From assembly GCA_947462335.1 (NCBI GenBank), contig OX381705.1, positions 3,028,703 to 3,092,702 on the forward strand: a stretch of 64,000 nucleotides of DNA, in the 5' to 3' direction. This document shows, piece by piece, positions 29,470 through 40,008 of this stretch (its first letter is position 1; each line of letters opens with the position of its first letter). Both the position numbers and the translations under genes were made by a program. The DNA comes from Harmothoe impar (lineage: Eukaryota > Annelida > Polychaeta > Phyllodocida > Polynoidae). Below the pieces are notes generated by a model. It saw only the letters and a program-made list of their open reading frames with translations. It was not told the DNA's origin and made no database searches.

Positions 29470-30391
29470 CACTGTAAAAAAAAATTCAGTCAAAATAACG
29501 GAGATTCATTGGCAACGCTGGGTGCCGGACTTTCACCATAAAAATAACGGTCACTGTTCACCGCAATTTTAATGGTGAAAGTCCGGCACCCAGCGTTGCC
29601 AGTGAATCTATGTTATTTTGACGGAGGGAATACGGGACATCATTGTCATTTTAATAAAGTGCCTAAATAATAGTTATAATGGTACTTTGTGTAATTTATC
29701 CCAGTATTTTTCCATCCATTTATCCACCTATACCTAACTCTATTCTCAATATAGTTCCATGCCAAATTTGGTACATGTCCAATCAGCAATAGCATAGTGT
29801 CAAGACTTCCGGCCTAATCATTAGGAATCAGTCTATGAGAGCCTTATAAAATGCTTCATGACACTTTGTAATGCCAGTCCATGAGAAGAGTCACTCTAGG
29901 ATGGCTACAGAGCAAACCTTGTTTGTCTATATATTTTTCTTATAACCACGAAAATGGTGTTCTTAGCATCCATGAAAATCTCCTCATGAACCAAACTGCC
30001 ACCTGGTATGATAAAACTGAACATCAATCAAACAAAGCTTTACCGTGAAAATAAATAAAATGTGTTTCACTGTAATAAAAACTGTGTTTCACTGTGCTGA
30101 ATTACGGATATTCAAAGTAAAATTGATCGATATTACATTGCTCCACTGTAATTATATATAATGATGATTCAACGTAAAATTTTACATTGATTCTCTGTAT
30201 ATTCAATGGAATATTTTTACAAGACAAAGCTTCACCGTAAATAAATAAACTGTGTTTCACCGTACTGGATTACAGATATTCACAGTAAAATTGGTTGACT
30301 TAACATTGCCTCACCATTATCATATTTACGATGATCCACCGAAACGTTTTGCATTGATTCTCCGTTTATTCAACGGAATATTTTTACAGTG
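29470..30391. mobile_element. 922-bp TA-flanked element with CACTGTAAAA ends
   Basis: Inverted ends CACTGTAAAAA...TTTTTACAGTG flanked by TA (29468-29469; 30392-30393). The outer ~40 bp of each end also pair through AACGGAGA.TC.ATTG. It contains a long hairpin (29491-29620) and internal repeats of TTTCACCGTA and AAATAAACTGTGTTTCACTGT. No transposase frame; a non-autonomous Tc1/mariner-like element is likely. Confidence 0.7.
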
Positions 30392-30393
30392 TA

Positions 30394-31952
30394 CAGTGTG
30401 TCGGAGTTTACCAATTCTGACACAGCGATTTATCCTCTGCAACCTCTGAGTCTATAGACCCAAGTTAAGAGAATTAATTCCATATTCACAAATGTCTACA
30501 ATGTCAGCATTTAAAAAGAAGAATTAAACTGGCATCCTATTGGCACTGATAAACACTAGAGGGCATTACTGTTATACCCAGGTGCCCCTCCCCTCGCCCC
30601 TCCCCTTTGACTACCTCAGTACTATGTACCATATAAGGGATTTTCCAGTCAACCATGTTATTATAGCAATCACTGCACTGCCTACTACATTTTGCTTTAG
30701 TGACTAGCTGTTAACACAGCTCACCCAGGACCAATATATTTAGACCCCATAACCAACCTCGGGCCTAGTGCAAATTGTTCTGAGAGCTGTGTGGCTGAGG
30801 TCAGTAAGACGACGTGTCAGTAGTGCTGGCATGGCGGGGGGGAGGTGGTATGGTTTAGGACGTTAGGGAGTGGTCATTTTTTAACAACAGGGGGCGGGGG
30901 GGGGGGGGGGGGGTTGGTGGATTTGGGGCATCATGAGGTACACTGGCTCACATACAGTTATTAGAATACATTGTATAATGAAACCTGAGGATCACTATAC
31001 CCCAGATGCAATTAAAAATAGAGTTTAATGTAATAGCCCTGGTGTGTGGATATCATGGTGCAGCCTGTGTTTGCCCACACTGTGATGTAGTAGAGCTGTA
31101 TATGTAACAACCTTTTGAGACCCACAACCGATGCATTCCTCACTCTTTTGGGGGGGGGGGGGGGTGGGTAGTCACCCATTAATCTTGCCAGTCTGAGGGT
31201 CGTTATGGTACGGACACTTGTAGGTGGGTGGTGCATAAGACGACCTGTGGGCGGATCCAATCGTAGCATAGGGCACAAGATGGCTGCACTCTGGCGGGGA
31301 CACTGCCCCTTTAATAGAGGCCTAGTACCTTATCAAGAGAAAGCTGACGTATATATATAGCTATAGTTTTATAGTAACTTGCTGGGCCAGTAACTTGAGC
31401 TTGATTCATTCCCAAGGGGTTGGCGGTATGATGTGTTAATACAGCCCTGGTGAATATGTTTGACTTGGCTGCATTTATGCATCATGCAAAATGATATACT
31501 AAAGTATGATATACTTAAGCATCATGTAGCCCTAGGAAATTGCAGGTTAAAGCAAAAAAACATGGCCATGCAACTGTTATGCGGTCTCCATAATTCAGTA
31601 AATCTTTTGTGGAATAGGGGATTCCTGTATATTTCCATCTCATTCATCAAAATAACATAAACTACTGAAAAACGCCACTGTTCATGATAAACTGAACAAG
31701 CTGATGAATTTTAAAAGAGACTATATGTCTACCAAAATGGGACTGTCCATGTGTCAGTCTGGGTTAGTTCTCCACTCCATCTCCCCTCACAGTACAGGCT
31801 GTACAGAATGGGAGGAGAGTGGAGGCCTGACAGGCCACGACAGGAGTTACGCTCCTTGTGATACATCACACAACATGGTTTTCACTGCTTTAAATTATGG
31901 AGAAATAGATGTGGTATGGGATATAAAACCCACTGCAGGAAGCACCAGGATT
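30394..31952. other. Non-coding stretch with poly-G tracts
   Basis: No gene. It holds poly-G runs (30895-30913, 31147-31163), a GAGTGGTCATTTTTTAACAACAGG segment that recurs near 38813 and 50060, and at 31740-31930 a segment similar to 55180-55380 and 59080-59280. At 31395-31530 there is a faint relative of the piggyBac-like MITE interior. Confidence 0.5.
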
Positions 31953-32276
31953 TGTCTCACGACCTTGGGCCAATGGTTTTGTCTCTGACCAGGTACCGTC
32001 TCTGACCAGGTACCGTCTCTGACCAGGTGCTGTCTTTTACCGGGTGCCCTCCCTGACCAGGTGTCAGAAAAAAGGTGTTTCAAAATGAAATTTTACTGAT
32101 ATATATAAGGATTTGTAAAATCGTTATGGCGGCTGTTATATAATTATAATCATAATTATAATTAGTTTCCTGCTGTTGGTATTTTGACCTTATCAAGCCA
32201 AGCCAGTCAAGGACGGCACCTGGTCAGAGACGGCACCCGGTCAGAGACAAAAACATAGGCCCAAGATCCTGAGACA
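31953..32276. mobile_element. MITE with TGTCTCA ends and tandem subterminal repeats
   Basis: The ends TGTCTCACGACCTTGGGCC and (inverted) TGTCTCAGGATCTTGGGCC pair over about 40 bp. Just inside lie tandem copies of GTCTCTGACCAGGTACC (three on the left, two inverted on the right). A diverged relative of one end is at 37313-37380. No ORF. The target duplication is unclear. Confidence 0.6.
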
Positions 32277-32352
32277 CAGCCACCAACTCTGCTTTCATGA
32301 GGAGTCTACATCCGTGAGAAGTCACAATAAGGATCTATCCAGTCATTGTTAA

Positions 32353-32582
32353 CCCCTTTAAAGACAGATGTGCTAAAAGATGACTTTTCTCATAATGATA
32401 CGCCACTGCACCCCGGCGAGTAACTCACTGAGGCTGCATTGGACCCTTCAGGAGTGTCTCAACCTCGTAGGTTCGGCATGAATTTTGAATGCAGCATTGG
32501 CAAGTTACTCACCAGAGCTGCATTCATGCATCATGATGACCAAGGGCATGATGCATTAAGGGATTATGCTGTCCTTAAGGGG
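32353..32582. mobile_element. piggyBac-like MITE, copy 2
   Basis: 230 bp between TTAA duplications (32349-32352; 32583-32586) with ends CCCCTTTAAAGACAG...CTGTCCTTAAGGGG. The interior shares GGCAAGTTACTCACCAGAGC and ATGCATCATG with copy 1. No ORF. Confidence 0.65.
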
Positions 32583-32847
32583 TTAAGCCCAATAATTTTA
32601 GTAAATTGACAGCTAAACAATGTATTATGCATTCTAAAATAAAAAGGCAAGATGTGCGGCAGTGGCTCAAAGCCAGGAAGCTTTGCAACCTGCCAACAAT
32701 TAATTCTATTCCAGATTATTTCACAAAGAACAGTGATATATTGAAATAACTTAGACTTCAATACACTGAAGCAGTGTGGTAAATACTGACATTAGTTAAA
32801 CCTCAATATACCAAACAAGTATGAGAATGAATATCATGTTCTGTCAC

Positions 32848-33307
32848 CAGGTCCAGGAAATGAAGGGAAACCCTCCCCAGAGCCATTATTTACACCAGTG
32901 TTAATTTTCACAACGCAGGTAGGTGTGAAAACACTGTAGGGCTAGATAATGGCTCACTGCCTAGTTGGTGAAGTGGAGGAACACAGAGGGAAAGTCTATG
33001 GAAATAGCTTATTTATATGTGATTTCATGGCAATCCCATGTATGATTCACTATTTCCCATGTATGATTCAAGAGCATACACTAATCTATCTTATGGGATT
33101 AATACATTTAACAGCAAATTGACAGAAAATTGAGCGAATGGGTTATAAGAAAACCGTTGCTAAATTTAGCCCTGTAGTGTATATGCTACAAGCAAAACCG
33201 TTGCTTATTCTAGCCCTGCAGTGTTTTCACACCTACCTGCATTGTGAAAATTAACACTGGTGTAAATAACGGCTCTGGGGAGGATTTTCTTCCATTTCCC
33301 GGACCTG
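32848..33307. mobile_element. CAGGTC-ended MITE, copy 1
   Basis: 460 bp, inverted ends CAGGTCC.GGAAATGAAGGGAAA...CCCGGACCTG, with a perfect 5-bp duplication GTCAC (32843-32847; 33308-33312). Same family as the copy that splits the GTPase gene (46229-46677), in opposite orientation. It has ~85-bp terminal inverted repeats and no ORF. CAG ends with a 5-bp duplication are compatible with a hAT-like group, but the superfamily is not certain. Confidence 0.8.
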
Positions 33308-34685
33308 GTCACACAATAAGGTACAGCCTTCTATACAGCAGGTACAGAGGGTGTACCCTACGTTACCACGCCAGCCCCACTCACTGCCCACATTGATTAC
33401 ACACAGAATCACGCAACATCAACAAAAACATGATTTCCCAGGTGATGAACGTCAATTTGCTTTGATGAGAACAGACACTGTCTACGGCCTAGTTGTAGTT
33501 GTACCTCATGACCCAAAGTGGCATCAGGTTTTAAATATATTATGACAACACTTGTTAAAATTGTAACCCTGCACTTCTGCCTCACTATACACCACTTGCA
33601 CACAAGGGTGGCGCTGCAATCCTTCAGCCTGTACCCAGAGTGTTGTTAGAACAAAGCCCACACGCCGGGAACAGGCTGCAGCAGCTGACTCAACTTTTGC
33701 CACTTTCACAGCGTCTTCCCGAGGCTACTGCTGCGTCATTTGAATTGAGCCTCAAACAAACTCACTGTATGTACCAATGGGACGCAATAACTGTAATACT
33801 TTTACTGAATATTGAGGCATATTAATGGTTTAGCTCAAATTAAACCATAATGGTTTGAAAAACTAAATGGTTTTACAGAAACAGACATCTATCGGAGCGA
33901 TAGAGTCCCCTTTTAGCGCCCACAACCATTTCGGAGCTCAATTACTTGTGGTAATGGTCACAAAACTATTAAATACAACACATAATGCCAAGATCTCATT
34001 TTAGTCTATCTCACCATAGTCGGATTAATAGGGTCAGGGATCCATAGATAATTTGTTTAGGGCCAACAAACTTTGCTGGCAATGTTAAACAATGGGCTTT
34101 TGCGTTTTATAGAGCAGTGGCCTCGTTTTGATTATGGCTTCAAATGTGTGCGATTTTACCATTAGAATAAACAAGGTGGCGAGTGCGTGAAAGTAGTGTA
34201 TAGATGGCATGACTGTTGTTCTTTTTAATGCAGGCATTGTATTGAAAATATGAAATATACTCGTATTCGTGTCTTTTTAAATAGATAATACTAAAGGATT
34301 AATGATTAATACTAAAACCCTGCCAACACTATAATACTCCTGTTTCAGAGTCAGAAACTCTGAGTAGATAAAAAAGCTGTAATTATGAGACATTTAGTGA
34401 TATAATCAATAAGCTCTAGTGGCTCCAGTTAATTCCCAGCTCAAGTGCTGCCAATTTCACGGTAGTCTCAAGTAGAATTGGATTGGCCCTTGTTTGCTTG
34501 TTGTATTTATTTGTATCCTCTTTCATATTTTTCACTCCCGCTTCAAGCTCCTTGCATTCCTCTGAAAATCAATTCCTTGTGTCATTTTCAAATATCAACT
34601 CCCATGACATAACATTGATTATAAAAATGTATCACATTTCATGTTTTAAATGTTCTTAGAGAAGAGAAGTGAGAAGGTGCTAGAT
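33308..34685. repeat. Segmental duplication, copy 1 (pair with 52660-54240)
   Basis: Shares an ordered set of segments with 52660-54240: GATTACACACA.AATCACGCAACATC (33394; 52754), TTTGCTTTGATGAGAA.AGACACTGTCTA (33457; 52815), TAATGATTAATACT (34301; 53838) and CTGAAAATCAATT[CT]C.TGTGT (34561; 54112). The duplication is old (many indels). No gene is recognised in either copy. Confidence 0.6.
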
Positions 34686-35817
34686 GCACTCACCCACTCA
34701 CCCACTCACCCACTCACCCACTCACCCACTCACCCACTCACCCACTCACCTATTACGCACTCACCCACTCACCCATTTACCCACTCACTCACTCACCCAC
34801 TCACCTACTCACCCACTCACCCACTCACCCACTCACCCACTCACCCACTCACCCACTCACCCACTCACCCACTCACCCACTCACCCACTCACCCACTCAC
34901 CCACTCACCCACTCACTCACTCACTCACTCACCCACTCACCAACTCACCTACTTACCCACTCACCCACTCACCCACTCACCCACTCACCCACTTGCCCAC
35001 TCAACTTCTCACCCACTCACCCATTCACCCACTCACCCACTCACCCACTCACTCACTCACCCATTCACCCACTCACCCACTCACCCACTCACCCACTCAG
35101 CCACTCACCCACTCACCCACTCACCCACTCACCCACTCACCCACTCACCCACTTACCCACTCACCTACTCACCTACTCACCCACTCACCCACTCACCCAC
35201 TCACCCATTCACTCACTCACCCACTCACCCATTCACCCACTCACCCATTCACCCACTCACCCACTCACCAACTCACCCACTCACCCACACACCCACTCAC
35301 CCACTTACTCACTCACCCACTCACCCACTCAGCTATTATGCACTCACCAACTCACCCACTCACCCACTCACCCACTCACCCACTCACCCACTCACCCACT
35401 CACCCACTCACTCACTCACCCACCCACTCACTCACTCACCTACTCACCCATTCACCAACTCACCCACTCACCCACTCGCCCACTCACCCACTCACCCACT
35501 CATGCACTCTCCCACTCACCCATTCACCCATGCACCCACTCACCCATTCACCCATTCACCCACTCACCCACTCACCCACTCACCCACTCACCCACTCACC
35601 CACTCACCAATTCACCCACTCACCCACTCGCCCACTAACCCATTTGCCTGTTCTGCACTCACCCACTCACCCATTCACCCACTCACCCACTCACCCACTC
35701 ACCCACTCACCCACTCACCAATTCACCCACTCACCCACTCACCCACTCACCCACTCACCCACTCACCCACTCACCCACTCACCCACTCACCCACTCACCC
35801 ACTCACCCACTCACCTA
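34686..35817 (+). repeat. Minisatellite of CCCACTCA (8-bp) units, ~1.13 kb
   Basis: About 140 copies of an 8-bp unit with scattered variants (CATTCACC, TTACGCAC, TCACTCAC). The plus strand is nearly free of G. The minus strand reads (GGGTGAGT)n, which fits the G3-N5 spacing of G-quadruplex sequences throughout. Two plus-strand frames stay open across it (poly LTHSPTHP) only because the unit has no stop codon; it is not a gene. It begins exactly where the paralogous copy at 54226 continues as unique sequence. Confidence 0.97.
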
Positions 35818-36185
35818 TTCGGCATGCAAACCCTCCGTTTTACCTTCTAGCTGACCTGAATAAATGACAAGTTGTAACTGTTTGGGGTTTATGTACATTG
35901 AGAAGGGGCGGGTGATTAGTATGTACATCTAGAAGGGGGGGGGGGGTGATTAGGATGAACTTGCTACGTTTTGTCAACATTCAGTAGACTTCTACTGTGA
36001 AACCTTATAGGACGCATTATTCGTCAGTAAAGAACCAAACCTTGCACATCTAACTACATTTGTATCATTATAACCTTGTCCCAAAGTTATTGAACGTCTC
36101 AAGGACCGCAGTCTTTGATACCTGAGTGTAATCAGTACGAGGTGCTATCTTACCTCCTCTAACGCGTTACACTTCCCGGTACCTA

Positions 36186-36437
36186 AGGCCAAAAAAAGAA
36201 AAAAGGTATGTTTCAGGTAACATGGGAGGAAGATCTAGGGTCGGTAGGTCAGATTTATTTTTATTTTTTATTTTTTTTAAACATGAATGTACTACCCAAT
36301 TTTTTGGAATCTCCTCAAACTGACCAACAAAGGGTAAAAACATGAAAAAAATTTCAAAATTGCATAAAAAAACGTTGGGTCGGCCCTCTTTTGATTGGTC
36401 GGGTGACCTAAAACAAACTTCTTCTTTTTTTTGGCCT
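36186..36437. mobile_element. AGGCCAAAAAAA-ended MITE, copy 1
   Basis: Inverted ends AGGCCAAAAAAAG...CTTTTTTTTGGCCT with subterminal GTTTCAGGTAAC and (inverted) GGTGACCTAAAAC. Related to 39479-39759 in opposite orientation through GGTCGGTAGGTC and GACCCTAG.GT strings. No ORF. Confidence 0.55.
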
Positions 36438-37886
36438 AGCTGATATTGCAGAGGACAATGAGACATGGAGCGTTCATGTAAGAAACCACTTGATGATGTC
36501 AACAGTTGATAGATCCTCATGGATAGTGTTTACATAAAGGATAGCATTTCTTTAAAGTATTAGATACAGACGTTGTGCACTCTGAGTGTGTTCCCATATG
36601 GAGTGCCAACTCCTATTAGGCAGCTATTGAGATAAAAAGCTAACTGGTATTACTAAAACATAGGTATGCTGGCTATACTATGTGCATTTGAATGAAGATA
36701 CTGACAATCTGTCTTGACTGTGTTCATCAAAGTGGGTCTCCCTTGTGACCTAATGAAGATCTTTCTGAAAACTTTTCTAATACGAAATGTAAACAGGATT
36801 GAAATAAGACGTCATGAATGCATTTAGTATTCAATTAAACAGAAAGGAAGCCCTATGCCAATCTCTATTCTGGTAAACACAAGCCTATGATAAATATGAA
36901 TATTAACAGAAGTATGTGTGGCAACTAATTCATTCGTAAATTATTATATGGCATTCCATATACCCAGGAGCGTTTCCAAACGTACAAGGTTCAAACTTTA
37001 AAGCGGGTACTCTCTGATAGACAGGACACAGTCAACTGGTAAATGGACAGTTGTAGTGACATGGGGCACTGACTACAGGCTATGTGGTAAACAGCTTCCT
37101 GGATGCTGTTGCCCAATCACCAACAATAAGAGATGAGTCCAACAACAGCTATCTGCTCGAAGTATCCTCTGGGATGTAGCCTACATAAAGATAAGGTATG
37201 TTACTACATACCTATGTGCATTTCTCTTAATATGTGACTTGTTTGCCAGTTGTTAAATATTGAGTAAAATATGAATGTACATTGATATGCGTTGGTGTCT
37301 TTGGTGGCTGTGTCTCATGGGTTTGGGCCAATGTGAACGTCTTTGACTGGGTGCCATCTTTGACTGGGTGCCGTCTGTTACATTCAGTGCTTTTTTGTTC
37401 TTAAAATCACAGAAATACCGGAAAATTTAGCTTTCTCTTTTTACCAATATATTTATAAAGAATGAATGTTGTAATGAGTGAAAATGTCAGTAAAAACGTC
37501 AATATTTCATAAAAAGATTGGACTCTAAACAAGATGCTTAAAAAGTCTAGTCAGAAGACATTTCCTGGTAGGCGTTTCACAAGGAATGGGAAATCCTGAA
37601 TGATCTATAAAGGTACAAGTGATGAATAAGCCTGTGAAATAGAATGTGATTTGAGGAATCTAGCAACTGTTTCACAACATATATTCTTACAAGTGGTCCA
37701 CACACCTCCAGATAGGAGAGTCCTTGTGAAACACATGCTTTATTCCAAAACATTACGTTCTATTCCTATCCTATTCCATCAGTTGTAGCCACTATAGATC
37801 AAGTCCTATTTTGCATTCTTTGTGTCACCATATGCAGGATTGGCAATGGAACACTTGTTACAGTTACCACATTCCCCAAAAGTGAC

Positions 37887-38073
37887 TAGCGTATTCGACG
37901 TAATAAGCACACAGTGCGCTTAAAAAATTATTGTGGATACCTTTTAGTAGTTAAGAGTTTAATAAGGGTCAAAAATTGAGATAATTTTGGTTATTTATAG
38001 TATAGAAATCGGCCAAAAACGGGGGTCGGCGCTTATTAGGGGGTGTGCGCTCATTACGTCGAATTCGGTACTT
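37887..38073. mobile_element. Short MITE with CGACGTAATA ends
   Basis: Left GCGTATTCGACGTAATAAGC and right (inverted) ACCGAATTCGACGTAATGAGC form imperfect terminal inverted repeats of about 30 bp. No ORF. Confidence 0.5.
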
Positions 38074-39478
38074 ACAACTGAACAATTCAACTTCATATGG
38101 CCTCAAAAAAATATTAAGATTTCCAAATATAGCAAAAACACAAATATACTGGACGCTATTATATCCCCATGTTTAGGCCTTTTTGACGCACATACTTTGA
38201 GGTTTTAACTTCCTTGCTTGTGGTGGAACTACTAGTAGGTATCATTAGTAATACTTGTAAAAAACTTCCTCTAGTCCCCACGTGGAGTAGTGTGCCCACT
38301 GAACACTCATAAGTCCAATATAACAGTGACTGTGCTTTATAAACACATTGTAAATGAAGGAGCTAATTCTGTCATTATAAAACACCTCCCTGATGGTTGT
38401 TTTAGCACTGAATCCGCCCTTTGATGCCTTTATCCTCCATTAAATTAAGGGCGACACTTTCTTCAACTAATAGGTACATGTTTGTTCTAGATACCTCGTC
38501 CTAAGGAGTTGAAGAGTGAACATAAGCTATCTGCAACAAGTGAAGGATAGATAAGGTAAGGTTTAAACCTTGACACTAGGCCTACTGCACACTTAGTTCA
38601 GTTCATCAATATATCAATTTCAAGTGTGTGTTTTTTTGTTGCTTTGGCAGATTTACGCTATTGTCGTCCCTGGTACCCGGCCGGTTATTCTCTTATTTTT
38701 TTAAATATTATCAGGGAGTAGTGGGACTTGGTATTGAAATAATGTATTTAAGGCATGATCTGCCGGTAGCAGAAATCATGTCACGTTTTGAGCGCTCTTA
38801 TTCCTATCCGCGAGTGGTCATCATTTATCAACAGGGGGTTGGTAGATTTCCAGGCCAAAGGTTGGAGGCAGCTTATATGCGAGTTAGGCTTATACATGAG
38901 GTTTTACTCTAGTTTAAATTGAAATAGCATTCTACATGCCCAGTAGCTAAATGTTTGATTAACATTCCTGAAGTCATTTTACTTATGGCCTAGTCCAGGG
39001 TCAAAAGTCAAATTTCAGTCCAATATAACAGTTATATATTTAAATGAGTTAGTAACATGTAACTGGGTATCATCTATGCAAAAATTATCTCAATTGTGTT
39101 TGGATGTTACCTAGAGGCAGTAAAGATCAAGACTTTTGTTTGCTAATATTGACAGAGAGCTTAGCATATATATATATTCTGAGTATGTCAGGTCTGATGA
39201 TCATCAATATCCTTCTAGTAGTAACGGTTGTAGCTGTATTTGGGCTAGCTGAGTAGATCACCATATTGTCAGCAAAGAGCCATACAGAGCTGTCTTTGAC
39301 AATAAAGGTCATACCCTTGACAAAAAGAGGCTGATGCATAGGGAACCAAAGATAGAGCCTTAGAGGATCACAAACATCAGGAAGCATGATGCAGGTGACT
39401 ACATCAGTATCAACTATTTGGGTTCTATTACTCTGGTAGTAGTAACATAACCTCGGATTTACCAAAAGGATGCCATTT

Positions 39479-39759
39479 AGGCAAAAAAAGAGGTCTGTTT
39501 CAGGTCACCCGACCAACTCTATCTAAACAGGGCTGACCCCTCGTTTTTTTATTGCAATTTTGAAGAAATTTGTATATTTTTATAACTTTTAAGGGTCAAT
39601 TTTAGGTTTACAAAATTTTGGAAAAAAATCCCCCGATTCTTACACTTTGGGGTCAATTTTAGAGGGGAAGTAAAAAAAAAAGTTTAAAAATATCCGACCT
39701 ACCGACCCTAGAGTTTCTTCACATGTTACCTGAAACAAAACATTTTTTTTATTTGGCCT
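39479..39759. mobile_element. AGGCCAAAAAAA-ended MITE, copy 2
   Basis: AGGCAAAAAAAGAGGTCTGTTTCAGGTCACCCGACCAA on the left (first 20 bases: AGGCAAAAAAAGAGGTCTGT) and GTTACCTGAAAC...TTTGGCC on the right. Same family as 36186-36437, about 110 bp upstream of the GTPase exon. Confidence 0.55.
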
Positions 39760-39868
39760 TATTTCCAATTTACTAAGTGTTATGCTGTGGTCTCTGGTGC
39801 TGAAAGCCTTCCTTGAATCTATAAACATTGTCACCGTGTCTATGGCAACATTACTGATTTGAACTTGC

Positions 39869-39884
39869 TCCTTGTTTATTACAG
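39869..39884 (+). other. Probable 3' splice site before the GTPase coding exon
   Basis: CTCCTTGTTTATTACAG: a pyrimidine-rich stretch ending in ACAG. The next bases include an out-of-frame ATG (39885) and an in-frame TGA (39886-39888). The coding frame is open from 39889, and its first ATG is at 40009. This fits a large coding exon preceded by a 5' UTR intron, usual for this gene family. Confidence 0.45.
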
Positions 39885-40008
39885 ATGAGACGCATACATA
39901 CAAGTGACACCTTCCTTCAGAGAAACAGCTGGACTGCATCCCCAAGGCGTTAAGAAGCTGAATCAGCACCGAGCAAGTCCCAACAGATATATCGATATTA
40001 TTCGAGTC

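Larger units (their letters stand above)
35818..39868. other. Non-coding stretch with MITE remnants upstream of the GTPase gene
   Basis: No gene recognised. It holds two related T-rich MITEs (36186-36437; 39479-39759), a TA/CGACGTAATA-ended MITE (37887-38073) and a GACTGGGTGCC tandem repeat (37345-37378). The GTPase promoter or 5' exons would be expected in or beyond this stretch, but I see no convincing TATA box or upstream exon. Confidence 0.4.

Noticed and set aside
34650..35867. Two 390-405-codon plus-strand frames of repeated LTHSPTHP
   Set aside because: They are translations of an 8-bp minisatellite unit without stop codons. All three frames give the same periodic peptide, and there is no start context or domain.
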